A DNA stretch of 64,000 nt, taken from positions 5,348-69,347 of the forward strand of contig CAZPVS010000004.1 in NCBI GenBank assembly GCA_964590315.1, in the 5' to 3' direction. Within the stretch, counting starts at the first letter, position 1; each line of letters opens with the position of its first letter. The notes below the pieces were generated by a model. That model was not told where the DNA came from, searched no databases, and saw only the letters and a list, made by a program, of their open reading frames with translations. Position numbers and translations under genes: made by a program. This stretch comes from JALRHH01 sp964590315 (GTDB lineage Bacteria > Patescibacteriota > Saccharimonadia > Saccharimonadales > JALRHH01). Below, piece after piece: positions 25,200 to 34,380 of the stretch.

Positions 25200-25228
25200 T
25201 TAATAGCATAAGCATGACTGTTTGTCAA
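25200..25228 (-). promoter_or_regulatory. Promoter of the 503-aa protein gene (copy 2 of a duplicated promoter)
   Basis: TTGACA (25223-25228), 17-nt spacer ending in CTTATGC, then TATTAA (25200-25205) on the minus strand. Over 33 nt it differs from the copy at 23518 at two positions. Confidence 0.7.
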
Positions 25229-25250
25229 TTTAGGGTTATCGCTGAACACT

Positions 25251-25279
25251 AAAAAAGCCCTCCATAAGTGAGAGCTTTT
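25251..25279 (-). terminator. Rho-independent terminator after the response regulator
   Basis: On the minus strand AAAAGCTCTC pairs with GAGGGCTTTT (one U-G pair), loop ACTTATG, followed by a T-run. Plus-strand arms 25253-25262 and 25270-25279. Confidence 0.8.
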
Positions 25280-25299
25280 GATGCTTACCGAGGCGATTG

Positions 25300-25710
25300 T
25301 TATGCGAGGCCGAGATGAGCCTTAATACGGTCAACGACGTCAGCAATGACAACTTGTGATTTGACGAGATAATCATCCACGCCGAGACTTTCGGCACGTT
25401 CTTTGTCAGAGTCTTGGCTCAGCGCTGTCAACATAATAACTTTGACATTAGTTGTTTCTGGTGTGTTCCGCAAAATATCCAGGACATCGAAACCGCTTAC
25501 TTTGGGCATCATGACATCCAGTAGTAGTAGGTCGGGCTTAAACTCTAGTGCTGCTGCGAGCGCGTCCTCCCCATTAGGAACCCGGCGTAATTCAAAACCT
25601 TCTGCCTGTAATCGGGTTTGATACACACTCGCAAGTGCATCATCGTCTTCAACCAGTAATATCTTCTTTGCGTAGCCTTGTGGTATTTGTTGGTCTTCCA
25701 TACTGTTCAT
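25300..25710 (-). CDS. CheY-like response regulator
   Basis: A single receiver domain of about 130 aa with all key residues: acidic pair VEDDDAL, phosphoacceptor in DLLLLDVMMPKVSG, Thr in VIMLTAL, and Lys in YLVKSQ. No output domain, and no kinase gene nearby. It contrasts with the degenerate receiver at 15800. ATG 25710 is chosen over a TTG further upstream; the ATG at 25701 is an equal alternative because neither has a Shine-Dalgarno. Confidence 0.9.
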   Translation of the reverse strand: MNSMEDQQIPQGYAKKILLVEDDDALASVYQTRLQAEGFELRRVPNGEDALAAALEFKPDLLLLDVMMPKVSGFDVLDILRNTPETTNVKVIMLTALSQDSDKERAESLGVDDYLVKSQVVIADVVDRIKAHLGLA

Positions 25711-25803
25711 GCTACCGCATTGAGGCCCATCGGGCAATAGATGATTGAGCTACTGAATGAATATTAGTTCCTACACTAAGGAGTGTTTTGAGATATTGCC
25801 CGA

Positions 25804-27405
25804 TTATTTAAGTGCTTCGATGAAGTTCTTAAAGAGGGGGTGCGGGTGGTTAGGCCGTGACAAAAATTCCGGGTGTGCCTGCGTTGCAATAAAATATGGG
25901 TGGTCGACAGCCTCTATCATTTCAACCAAGTGACCATCAGGGCTCGTCCCCGTTGCCTTGATACCCCACGACTCGTACTGATCACGATACGCGTTATTGC
26001 ACTCATACCGGTGCCGATGGCGCTCAACAATTTTCGTCGTGCCGTAGACCCTTTCCGCGAGACTTCCCGACTCAATATGACAGGCATAATTACCCAAACG
26101 CATAGTACCGCCAGTGTTTTCCTTACCTTTTTGATCGGCCATAGTGCTGATCAGCAGGTGCTTGCTCTCAGGATTAAGCTCCTCACTCGTTGCCTCTTGG
26201 AGACCGCTGTTACGCGCTGCCGCAACAACAGCCATCTGCAACCCGAGGCACAAGCCGAGATACGGAACCTTATGCTTAAGAGCATATTGTGCAGTATGAA
26301 TTTTACCCTCCAGTGCACGCTGACCAAAGCCGCCAGGAACAACGACGCCGTCACAATCTGCTATCGCAGTAGCAACATCTGCCTGAGCCGTATCAAGCGA
26401 CTCCGCATCAACCCATTTAATAGTCAAGTCAACATCTGCAGACCAGGCCGCCGCACGGAGCGCTTCGGTGACTGACATATACGTATCTTTGTTGTCCATG
26501 TATTTGGCGATGATACCCACGGTTACCTTTTTAGATGGTTTGCTGAGTGCCTGCTCTACCATATGCCGCCATTCATCAAGTTGCGGTATGGCCGTACTCT
26601 CAATTACAAGCTTGTCAGAAATAACTTTGCCGATGCCGGAATCTTCGAGCGTCAACGGAACCTGGTAGATTGTCGGCGCATTCGGCAGCAAAGCAATAGC
26701 CTCAACGGGTACGCCAGAGAATAAGCTCAGTTTATTGACAACACCATGTGGCGCATCGGATTCGCTCCGTACCACGAGAATATCGGGTACGATACCCAAT
26801 CCACGTAAATCTCGCACCGCGTTCTGTGCAGGCTTTGTCTTGAACTCATGACTGGCGCCGAGATACGGCATGTAGACCACATGTACAAATATGCAGTTTT
26901 CACGACCGACCCGAAACGCCAGTTCTCGAATCGCCTCTAAGAAACTTAGTCCTTCGTAATCACCGACGGTACCACCGATTTCAACAATATGCACATCAGC
27001 CCCCGCGCTCGCGGCGATAATTTCTTCCTGCATCGCTTCAGTGACATGCGGTATAAACTGCACGGTCTTGCCAAGATACTTACCGCTGCGCTCGTCTTGT
27101 ATCACCTTCAACATGACACGGCCGCTCATAAGGCTGCTGGACTGTGTAAGCTCCTTGTCAATAAATCGTTCGTAATGTCCAAGGTCAAGATCGGTCTCTG
27201 CACCATCTTTGGTTACGAAACATTCACCATGCTCTGCCGGGTTGAGTGTCCCTGCATCAACATTTAGGTAAGGGTCACATTTCTGGATATTAACAGTGAC
27301 GCCGCGAGCTTTTAAGAGATTGCCGATGGAGGCGGCCGTGATACCCTTTCCGAGTCCGGAAAGCACACCACCTGTTACAAACACATACTTAGTTGGCTTT
27401 GCCAC
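25804..27405 (-). CDS. pyrG: CTP synthase
   Basis: Converts UTP to CTP using glutamine. N-terminal synthetase domain: KYVFVTGGVLSGLGKGITAA (P-loop), ECFVTKDGAETDLDLGHYERF and VHIVEIGGTVGDYEG. C-terminal class I glutaminase: GLCLGLQMAVV with the nucleophilic Cys, and THPEFLSRP-like ending (AHPEFLSRPNHPHPLF). GTG 27405 is preferred: it gives the usual short N-terminus before KYVFVTGG and follows GGAGG; an ATG 18 nt upstream is also possible. About 533 aa, normal length. Confidence 0.95.
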   Translation of the reverse strand: MAKPTKYVFVTGGVLSGLGKGITAASIGNLLKARGVTVNIQKCDPYLNVDAGTLNPAEHGECFVTKDGAETDLDLGHYERFIDKELTQSSSLMSGRVMLKVIQDERSGKYLGKTVQFIPHVTEAMQEEIIAASAGADVHIVEIGGTVGDYEGLSFLEAIRELAFRVGRENCIFVHVVYMPYLGASHEFKTKPAQNAVRDLRGLGIVPDILVVRSESDAPHGVVNKLSLFSGVPVEAIALLPNAPTIYQVPLTLEDSGIGKVISDKLVIESTAIPQLDEWRHMVEQALSKPSKKVTVGIIAKYMDNKDTYMSVTEALRAAAWSADVDLTIKWVDAESLDTAQADVATAIADCDGVVVPGGFGQRALEGKIHTAQYALKHKVPYLGLCLGLQMAVVAAARNSGLQEATSEELNPESKHLLISTMADQKGKENTGGTMRLGNYACHIESGSLAERVYGTTKIVERHRHRYECNNAYRDQYESWGIKATGTSPDGHLVEMIEAVDHPYFIATQAHPEFLSRPNHPHPLFKNFIEALK

Positions 27406-27594
27406 GCGTCCCCAATCCTCCATTAACGTACTTCTCCGGTAATACTACCATGGAATTACGATTTTCGTGAAGTATTTATAAAAAATTAAATGGCACTAAT
27501 TATAAGCACGTACGCAGTCCACATGTATAGACACTACTCTTACCCGAACGATCCGCAGGCGCGTACGATTATGGTTATTGGTGCGACACGTTCT

Positions 27595-28812
27595 CTAGCG
27601 TTGCAAGTAATCGATGGCAGCTTGTCGTTGCGGGTCGCGATTATTCTTAAAGTCATCTTCAGTTCGTTCGACTTTTTGGTCAGGTGCAATACCAACTTTA
27701 TTGATTCCTACTCCCGACGGGGTAAACCAATGAGCGCTAGTTACCTTCAGAAGACTGCCGTCAGCAAGACGCTCAAGCGCCTGTACGCTCCCCTTGCCAT
27801 AGGTCTTCGTACCAATGATAATCGCTGCTTTGTTGTCCTTGAGCGCCCCAGCAGTAATCTCACTGGCGGAGGCACTCCCCTCATCGACGAGCACGACGGT
27901 TTTTATACCTTTTAGTACTGGATTACCTGTGGCGTTGAAATTTTTAACCACGACGTTGTCCCGCTTCTCCTGAAGCACAACTTGGGACTTGTCCAGCCAT
28001 AAGCTCGAAACACTCACTGATGCGTCGAGCAATCCGCCCGGATCACCCCGAAGGTCAAGAATTACACCCTTAACACCCGCCTGCTTGAATCCAGTGGCTG
28101 CCTCTCGGGCCAGTTGTGCAGTATCAGGGCCGAAACGGCTGATAGTTAAGAGGCCGATGTTACCTTCAATTATTTCTGACTTAACACTTGGGATCGTAAT
28201 CTGAGCCCGTGTAATTTCAAAGCGAAGTTCCTGCGTGTTAGCCCTAACCACCGTCAACTTAACCTTGGTGCCCTCTTCACCCCGAATTTTCTTGACCGCT
28301 TCACTAATTGATAAATTGGCGGTCGATTCGCCATCAATCTCAGCAATGACGTCTTTGGCTTTTAATCCGGCCTTTTCAGCGGGAAAACCGGCGATTGGCG
28401 AAATAATCTCAATGTTATTACTTTGATTCTTGCCGAGCTCTGCCCCAATGCCCGTAAATGAGCCGCTCAATTCCTCATCAAATTCTTTGGCTTCCGTTGC
28501 ATTGAAATATTCAGTGTATGGATCGCCGGTGGCTTGGGCGAGCCCTTGCTTCAACCCATCTAGGAGTGCCTTATGTTCAATGTCACCATCGTATGTGACA
28601 CGCAATGTGTCATAGACTGCCTCTATGCTGCTGTAATCAAGGTTTGCAGGTAACTCATTGGCAACTTGTCCGCTATTCGCTCCCACTGCGATACGTCCGT
28701 TACCAACGTTCACACCCAGCATGAAAACGAGCAGTCCTGCCAGTAGTCCGTAAAAAGCTCTTTTTACTGGAGCCTTTTGCGGCCGTTCTACTCGTTTAGC
28801 ATGTGATGTCAC
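27595..28812 (-). CDS. C-terminal processing protease, S41 family (CtpA type)
   Basis: About 405 aa. A membrane helix near the N-terminus (FYGLLAGLLVFMLGVNVG) exports the protease. A PDZ domain (SGSFTGIGAELG to VIAEIDGES) precedes the protease core, where LVDEGSASASEITAGAL has the Ser nucleophile and GTKTYGKGSVQ the Lys base. The GTG at 28812 is chosen because AGAGGGAG precedes it; a TTG 18 nt upstream is possible. It lies at the end of the ftsEX-CHAP cluster and probably trims cell-wall enzymes or other exported proteins. Confidence 0.9.
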   Translation of the reverse strand: MTSHAKRVERPQKAPVKRAFYGLLAGLLVFMLGVNVGNGRIAVGANSGQVANELPANLDYSSIEAVYDTLRVTYDGDIEHKALLDGLKQGLAQATGDPYTEYFNATEAKEFDEELSGSFTGIGAELGKNQSNNIEIISPIAGFPAEKAGLKAKDVIAEIDGESTANLSISEAVKKIRGEEGTKVKLTVVRANTQELRFEITRAQITIPSVKSEIIEGNIGLLTISRFGPDTAQLAREAATGFKQAGVKGVILDLRGDPGGLLDASVSVSSLWLDKSQVVLQEKRDNVVVKNFNATGNPVLKGIKTVVLVDEGSASASEITAGALKDNKAAIIIGTKTYGKGSVQALERLADGSLLKVTSAHWFTPSGVGINKVGIAPDQKVERTEDDFKNNRDPQRQAAIDYLQR

Positions 28813-28887
28813 TGGTAACTCCCTCTTCAAGAATATGCGTTTAACGTGATCATTATACTATGTTATCGCTGAATGTTAGCGTAATAA

Positions 28888-30018
28888 CTATGGGAATCTC
28901 AGGAAGATATAGCCGGAGGAGTACTTCCACTCTTCACTGTACTCACCTCGAAGACTGGCATTGTATTGTGAAACATAAATTGCCGGACGGCCATTTTTGG
29001 TACCGACTGCTTCTACGTACATGACGTGTCCCCATGTACCGCTGTTATCAACTGCAACATCCCCAGGTTGCGGGCTATCAACAACGTAGCGCCAGCCAGC
29101 ATCATCCCAGTTATTGGCATTGCCGTAGTACATCGGTGCACGGCGACCAGATCGTTCGACTGCCCACGCTGCATATGATACGCACTGTCGCGTGCAGTAT
29201 CCCCATCGGTCAGGACCATCGCCATCGACGCACCCCGGACCTTCGCGCATACTAAATGGCCAGCCCTCGTACGGATAGTAGCCATTCGTGGGGCTTCCAA
29301 TCCGCCCACCAATACTGTTACGGGCATTTGCAAGAATCTGCTGTTGGCGGAGTTCGGCAATCTTGGAGTTGTTGTCTTTGATCTTGTTTGTGAAATCGGT
29401 CTTTTGCGCTTCTGTGAATGCCAAGAGACGCTGCTGCTCTGCCCGATTTGCATCAGCTTGCCGTTTCAGCGTATTTTGCTCGGTCAAAAGTCGCTCGACT
29501 GATTCCTTCTGCTCATTCAACTGAAGCTTGAGGGTAGTAATCTTATCCATGGTTGTCTTTATCTTGTCTTTAACGGCATCACGGTACTGCTGCTTATCGA
29601 CAAACTCGCTCAAATCCCGGCTGGAAGCGAGCATTTCAAACGTACTGATGTCACCTTCAAGATACATGGCACGGATATTCTGTCCAAGTACACCGCGCTG
29701 CCGTGCAAGCTCTTCTTCTGCTTTTTTTATCTCCGCTTGGAGGGCATCGCGCTGTGCTTCATTAGCCGCTATCTGTGCCTGCAAGCCTGCTATCTGCCGC
29801 TCGAGGTCGGCAACGGCACCAGCATAGCTGTCCGCTTGGATGCTCAGCTCGCTGACTTTCTTCTGGTTCTGGCTGTTCTCTTGTTTGAGCGCGTCAATTT
29901 TCTGCTGATAATCATCCGCAAGCACAAACGTATAGGCGCTAAAGGCGCCGACAAACACAAAGAGGGCTGCAAGAAATGCAACCGATCTGGTGCTGAGTGA
30001 TAATACTTTTGTTTTCAT
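28888..30018 (-). CDS. Exported coiled-coil CHAP peptidoglycan hydrolase (PcsB-like), copy 1
   Basis: About 376 aa from ATG 30018 (MKTKVLSLSTRS). A signal peptide (cleavage after FVLA) leads to a long coiled coil (about residues 38-225, many Gln/Glu/Lys heptads, with the NIRAMYLEGDISTFEMLASS element typical of PcsB-type proteins) and a C-terminal CHAP domain with catalytic Cys in RQCVSYAAWAVE and His in WGHVMYVEAVG. PcsB-type hydrolases are opened by FtsEX, whose genes lie upstream. Paralogous to the next gene upstream. TTGTCA-N17-TATTAT promoter. Confidence 0.92.
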   Translation of the reverse strand: MKTKVLSLSTRSVAFLAALFVFVGAFSAYTFVLADDYQQKIDALKQENSQNQKKVSELSIQADSYAGAVADLERQIAGLQAQIAANEAQRDALQAEIKKAEEELARQRGVLGQNIRAMYLEGDISTFEMLASSRDLSEFVDKQQYRDAVKDKIKTTMDKITTLKLQLNEQKESVERLLTEQNTLKRQADANRAEQQRLLAFTEAQKTDFTNKIKDNNSKIAELRQQQILANARNSIGGRIGSPTNGYYPYEGWPFSMREGPGCVDGDGPDRWGYCTRQCVSYAAWAVERSGRRAPMYYGNANNWDDAGWRYVVDSPQPGDVAVDNSGTWGHVMYVEAVGTKNGRPAIYVSQYNASLRGEYSEEWKYSSGYIFLRFP

Positions 30019-30045
30019 GTTTTTGTCTTGTTTATAGACTCCCCT

Positions 30046-30074
30046 ATAATACCACAGCACAAGCGTATTGACAA
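30046..30074 (-). promoter_or_regulatory. Promoter of CHAP hydrolase copy 1
   Basis: TTGTCA (30069-30074), 17-nt spacer ending in TGG, then TATTAT (30046-30051) on the minus strand; the leader is about 22 nt. Confidence 0.65.
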
Positions 30075-30141
30075 TACTAATTTTTCATGGCTAAGGTAGT
30101 GACTTTGCCTGCGGAAACAGCTCCGTATTGATGTACACGAA

Positions 30142-30184
30142 GCCTCGGCAGTTCATATGCAGCCGCACATGAGCAAGCCGAGGC
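30142..30184. other. Long two-part hairpin between the CHAP genes
   Basis: GCCTCGGC (30142-30149) pairs with GCCGAGGC (30177-30184), and inside it TCATATGC (30153-30160) pairs with GCACATGA (30165-30172) around a 4-nt loop, one G-U pair on one strand. It lies 20 nt after the stop of CHAP copy 2. No T-run follows, so it may stabilise or process the mRNA rather than end it. Confidence 0.6.
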
Positions 30185-30204
30185 GAGTGATAGTATTACG
30201 TGAA

Positions 30205-31323
30205 CTAGAAGTGGATGAAGACGAGGCCAGCAGCGCTCACTTTGGCTTCCGAGTAACGACCATCCCAACCAGCGTTGTACTGGCTAACGTAGATTGTCCC
30301 GTCACCGTAGACTGCCTCAACATACATGACGTGGCCATAGTAGCCGCTGTTACTCACCGCGACATCACCAACTCGCGGGTTGCCATCCACGGGGATGCCG
30401 GCAGCACGAGCATTATCATCCCATTGATTTGCGTTACCGCGGCCACCCCAGTGCGGCATATGACGCCCTGATGCGGCCACCTTCCATGCTGTATAGCTGA
30501 CGCATTGTCGCTTATACATACCCCACGGATCGGCCATTTCATTCGGGAACGGCACACCTGCCCAGGGATAGCCACTGCCGTCAACTTTATTAACGACACC
30601 GTTGCCGAACAAGCGGGCATTCGCGGCTGCTTGTTCACTGCGTAGCTTGCTGATTTTGCTGCTATTTGCGTTCAGCTCGGCATTTAACTTACCGCGCTCT
30701 GCCTGGTTCATAGCTAGTAAGCGTGCCTGCTCTGCTCTCTGGGTTGCAAGCTGCGACTGGACGTTTTTCTGGTCATTGATAACGGTCTCTACCTGGGTTT
30801 TCTGTGCGTCAAGTTGCTGCTTGAGCTCATTGATCTTTTTGATAGTGGCAGTAATCTTGTCCTTGACCTCATTACGGTATTGCTCTTTGTCAACGAACTT
30901 ACCAAGATTGTTGCTGGATGCCAGTATTTCAAATGTGCTGATCTCGTCCTCGAGATACATCGCGCGGATATTTTGCTTCAGCACATTCTTTTCTGCATCA
31001 ATCTGCTGCTGTGTCACATTAATCTTCACAAGCAGCTGCTGACGCCTCGCCTCATTTATCTTGATTTGATTCTCAAGCGAACTGATTTGCCCTGCCAATT
31101 GCTGGATTTTTTCTTCAAAGCTTGCAGCTTCACGGGCTAGACTATTTGACTGAGCACGAATCGCATCGTTCTGCGCCTGCAACTGACGGATTTTCTCGTC
31201 ATATTGGTCCGCATGGACTGAGCCAAGTACCAGGCTACTGCCTAACACCGCTACGGTGAGTATCGTAGCGCTTAAACGTAATATATGTGAGGGTGTTTGT
31301 TTGATCGAGTGTAGGTTGATCAT
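30205..31323 (-). CDS. Exported coiled-coil CHAP peptidoglycan hydrolase (PcsB-like), copy 2
   Basis: 372 aa with the same design as its downstream paralog: signal peptide ending near SVHA, coiled coil with NIRAMYLEDEISTFEILASS, and a CHAP domain with Cys in KRQCVSYTAWKVA and His in YYGHVMYVEAVYG. The two proteins share the coiled-coil element almost word for word, so they arose by tandem duplication. It follows ftsX after a 223-nt gap, the natural place for the hydrolase that FtsEX controls. Confidence 0.92.
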   Translation of the reverse strand: MINLHSIKQTPSHILRLSATILTVAVLGSSLVLGSVHADQYDEKIRQLQAQNDAIRAQSNSLAREAASFEEKIQQLAGQISSLENQIKINEARRQQLLVKINVTQQQIDAEKNVLKQNIRAMYLEDEISTFEILASSNNLGKFVDKEQYRNEVKDKITATIKKINELKQQLDAQKTQVETVINDQKNVQSQLATQRAEQARLLAMNQAERGKLNAELNANSSKISKLRSEQAAANARLFGNGVVNKVDGSGYPWAGVPFPNEMADPWGMYKRQCVSYTAWKVAASGRHMPHWGGRGNANQWDDNARAAGIPVDGNPRVGDVAVSNSGYYGHVMYVEAVYGDGTIYVSQYNAGWDGRYSEAKVSAAGLVFIHF

Positions 31324-31546
31324 ATGTATAGTATTGAAATAATATTGTTAAGTTATTACGCACAAATAAAAATAGCCCCCGTGCGAGCACAGAGCACTAC
31401 TGATTGATGAGTTAATTTACATCGGTAGTAAGTATTCCCTCCTGCTTAAATAATTAATACTCAGATAGAGTGAGATATAAGTTTTATGCTAGGTGAGGAT
31501 GTGAGGATCTAGACTGTCTAAAGCCGTATGAGAATGCGGCCAAAGG
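31324..31546 (-). other. 223-nt intergenic region ftsX to CHAP copy 2
   Basis: No gene seen. On the minus strand it contains the tandem ATCCTCAC repeat (around 31493-31508), a short GC-rich imperfect hairpin just after ftsX (around 31522-31541) and an AT-rich stretch before ATG 31323. No clear promoter consensus or known riboswitch was recognised. Confidence 0.4.
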
Positions 31547-32506
31547 TTATTTTGATGTCTTGAATTTTAGATAGCGCCGCGTAGCAATGACAGACGATAC
31601 GGCCCCAATTAGTATACCTATTGCCAGCTGTCCGGTCAAGATGAGGAAGAAATTACTAGTGAAGTACTCACTGGCGAAGTTGATATCAAGCAAGCCGAAA
31701 CTGCTCGCACCCAGTGCCGAAGATGATACCACAAACAGGAAGTGACAAATTGCTACTGATAGCGCTGAGGCAATAATGCCGTATGCGACCGTCTCTACTA
31801 CAAACGGACCACGAATAAACCAGGTGCTAGCGCCCAAGAGACGCATAATCTGAAGTTCATCCCGACGATTGAATATTGCCATCCGGATAGTGTTGAAAAT
31901 AATCAACATGGAGACCATGGCAAATACCACCACTCCCACTAACCCAGCCGTCTGGAAAAATCGCGTGGCACTGGTAATATTGTCGATTGCATCTTTCCGC
32001 TCACCCGAGTAAGAGGTGGCATCGGACTGGAGTGCTTTTATTTCCGGGCTTTCAATAAAGGTCCGTATTTCCTCAATACGGTTAGGATCTGCAGGTTTGA
32101 TCCGTAAACTTGCCGGCAAGGGATTGTCGGTTTGCGAGATAGCCGCAAGGAGATCAGGTTTGTCCTGGTTTGATTGTTTGTAGTCCTCAAGTGCCTGGTC
32201 TTTAGAGACATACTCGATGGATTTCACGTTTTCGAGCGATTTAAATTTATCCGTTAACTCTTCGCGCTTTTGAGGTGTCACATCATCCTTAAGATAGACA
32301 GATATATCAATCTTGTCAGTAATCTGTTCAATGGTGTTTGTGAAGGTTGCGCTGGAAATGATTGAAAAGAGTATGATTGTGAGGGTAATGACCATCACGG
32401 CGATAGCCGCCACCGCCAAAGTCAGGTTGCGCATAAAATTCTGCAAACCCGTCTTGACGACGCGCCACTGTGTGATTAGAAAGTGATTGCCTGGTGCGCG
32501 TGCCAT
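31547..32506 (-). CDS. ftsX: Cell division protein FtsX
   Basis: 319 aa. Four membrane helices: one near residues 27-50, then a long extracytoplasmic loop (about 55-180, with SIEYVSKDQALEDYK and NPLPASLRI), and three near the C-terminus. FtsX is the membrane part of the FtsEX complex that transmits ATP-driven changes to cell-wall hydrolases. The start overlaps the last base of ftsE, showing coupling. Confidence 0.93.
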   Translation of the reverse strand: MARAPGNHFLITQWRVVKTGLQNFMRNLTLAVAAIAVMVITLTIILFSIISSATFTNTIEQITDKIDISVYLKDDVTPQKREELTDKFKSLENVKSIEYVSKDQALEDYKQSNQDKPDLLAAISQTDNPLPASLRIKPADPNRIEEIRTFIESPEIKALQSDATSYSGERKDAIDNITSATRFFQTAGLVGVVVFAMVSMLIIFNTIRMAIFNRRDELQIMRLLGASTWFIRGPFVVETVAYGIIASALSVAICHFLFVVSSSALGASSFGLLDINFASEYFTSNFFLILTGQLAIGILIGAVSSVIATRRYLKFKTSK

Positions 32507-33186
32507 TACTGTTGGTACTCCGCATGCGCTCGATCGCTCACCACTCTGCCATCCTCAATGGTAATAACCCGCCGCTTCAAGCGATTCACGATTTCTATAT
32601 TATGTGTAGTGAGTAGTACCGTAGTACCATAGCGATTGATTTTTTCCAGTATCTTAATAATGTCCCAGGCGTGCTTAGGGTCAAGGTTACCTGTAGGCTC
32701 ATCAGCAATCAAAATCTTTGGTTGCCGGACAATAGCACGGGCGATTGCCACTCGCTGGCGTTCACCACCTGAGAGTTCCAGTGGCATACGCTTCTCCTTC
32801 CCCTTCAGCCCAACAATATCCAGAACTCGCGGGACCGTGTGGTCAATCTCTTTATTACCAAAACCGACTATTTCAAGGGCAAAAGCAACATTCTCAAACA
32901 CATTCTTGTTCTGAAGCAGCTTGAAATCCTGAAACACGACACCAATCTTCCGGCGTAACAGTGGAATATCTTTATCTTTGAGTTTGTCGTAATCGATACC
33001 ACCGATGACAATTTTGCCACTTGTTTGTCGTTCTTCTCGCGTCAGGAGCTTCAGGAGGGTGGATTTGCCCGCCCCACTCTTCCCGATAATAATGACGAAT
33101 TCCTTAGGTTCTACATGCAGCGTCACCCGGTCGAGTGCCGTACTATTGCGGTTATATACTTTGGTTACCCTGTCCAATAAAATCAT
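32506..33186 (-). CDS. ftsE: Cell division ATP-binding protein FtsE
   Basis: 226 aa ABC ATPase: Walker A GKSGAGKSTLL, Q-loop VFQDFKLL, signature LSGGERQRVAIARA, Walker B ILIADEPTGNLD and switch His in TTHNIE. Starts at ATG 33186 with an extended -10 (TGG-TATAAT) only 7 nt upstream, so the ftsEX message should be leaderless. Partner of FtsX and, by context, of the CHAP hydrolases. Confidence 0.95.
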   Translation of the reverse strand: MILLDRVTKVYNRNSTALDRVTLHVEPKEFVIIIGKSGAGKSTLLKLLTREERQTSGKIVIGGIDYDKLKDKDIPLLRRKIGVVFQDFKLLQNKNVFENVAFALEIVGFGNKEIDHTVPRVLDIVGLKGKEKRMPLELSGGERQRVAIARAIVRQPKILIADEPTGNLDPKHAWDIIKILEKINRYGTTVLLTTHNIEIVNRLKRRVITIEDGRVVSDRAHAEYQQ

Positions 33187-33193
33187 TATGTTT

Positions 33194-33199
33194 ATTATA
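33194..33199 (-). promoter_or_regulatory. Extended -10 of ftsEX, leaderless
   Basis: TATAAT preceded by TGG on the minus strand, 7 nt before ATG 33186. Confidence 0.6.
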
Positions 33200-33282
33200 C
33201 CAAGGAATAGTCCTCAGGTATAAATTTCACACCCTTATCGTCTCGCTAACCTGCACAAAGATACCAAAAGTTACAGCGGTGC

Positions 33283-34374
33283 TTAGTGCTGCTGTCCGAT
33301 GCTCCATTCAAGATAAGCATCGATGAAATCATTAAGACTGCCGTCCAGGACAGTGTCAGGGTCACTTGTTTCGTGACGTGTTCTAAGATCCTTGACCTGT
33401 TTGTATGGGTGAAGAACGTAGCTGCGAATTTGGTTACCCCATGCAGCCTGCTCGTTAGGGCCTTTCAGCTCACGAATATTATCCTGATGTTGTTCGAGCT
33501 GTAATTGGGCGAGCTTGGACCGCAAGATGGTGAGAGCGGTCTCTTTGTTTTGCAACTGAGAGCGTTCATTTTGAATGGCAACCACAATCCCAGTTGGCAT
33601 ATGGGTCACCCGAACGGCTGAATCTGTCGTGTTAACGGACTGGCCGCCGTGTCCACCGCTTCGATACACGTCTATCTTGAGGTCTTTATCGTCAATTTGA
33701 ACCACATCTGGTTGTTCAATTTTGGGTAATACTTCGACTTTTGCAAAGCTAGTTTGCCGTAAGTTGTCACTATTAAACGGGCTGAGGCGCACTAAACGAT
33801 GGACACCATGCTCGCTTTTTATCTTACCGAACGCATAAGGCCCTGATATTTCAATTGTCACACTCTTGATGCCGGCCTCTTCACCGACTGACTCATCATC
33901 TACCGTAACTTTGTAGTTATTTTGCTCGGCCCACCGCACATACATGCGAAGTAGCATGCCTGCCCAATCCTGGGCGTCTGTACCCCCCGCCCCTGCGTGG
34001 ATACTGAGAATCGCATCCATGTCATCAAACGGCCCGCTATACCGAAGGTCTTGTTTCAGTTCTTGCAGTGTCACTTCTGCACTCTGCAGTTGCTGGGTCA
34101 GCTCGGTCTGCAAAGCATCATCGCCAAGGGTGCAGAGTTCAACGATCTCTGATAGTCTAGCGGTCAGCTGCTGCCACGGCGTCACAGTTGCTTCTAATTT
34201 GGCCTGCTGTTTTGCGAGATTTTGCGCATGCATATTGTCACGCCACACCGCAGGATCGGCGAGTGCAGTTGCCAGACTGTCTCGTTCTGCAATTTTGGTA
34301 TCCAGTGACAACGCAGTAGTCAGTGAAGTGACTTCCTTGAGTAATAATTGTGAACGTTTTGTTAGTTCATCCAT
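33283..34374 (-). CDS. prfB: Peptide chain release factor 2
   Basis: 363 aa. The stop-codon-reading SPF tripeptide is at residues 198-200 (RLSPFNS) and the catalytic GGQ at 243-245 (SGGHGGQSVN), identifying RF2, which reads UAA and UGA. The frame is continuous from the ATG; there is no programmed frameshift site as in E. coli prfB. Its presence confirms that UGA is a stop in this organism. A TATGAT box ends 6 nt before the ATG. Confidence 0.95.
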   Translation of the reverse strand: MDELTKRSQLLLKEVTSLTTALSLDTKIAERDSLATALADPAVWRDNMHAQNLAKQQAKLEATVTPWQQLTARLSEIVELCTLGDDALQTELTQQLQSAEVTLQELKQDLRYSGPFDDMDAILSIHAGAGGTDAQDWAGMLLRMYVRWAEQNNYKVTVDDESVGEEAGIKSVTIEISGPYAFGKIKSEHGVHRLVRLSPFNSDNLRQTSFAKVEVLPKIEQPDVVQIDDKDLKIDVYRSGGHGGQSVNTTDSAVRVTHMPTGIVVAIQNERSQLQNKETALTILRSKLAQLQLEQHQDNIRELKGPNEQAAWGNQIRSYVLHPYKQVKDLRTRHETSDPDTVLDGSLNDFIDAYLEWSIGQQH

Positions 34375-34380
34375 GCAGTA

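Noticed and set aside
27490..27915. Plus-strand open frame between pyrG and ctpA
   Set aside because: It is mostly antisense to ctpA, has no ribosome-binding site and no recognisable protein features.
33283..34374. Programmed frameshift in prfB
   Set aside because: The frame is open from the ATG to the stop with normal RF2 content; no CTTTGA slip site is needed.
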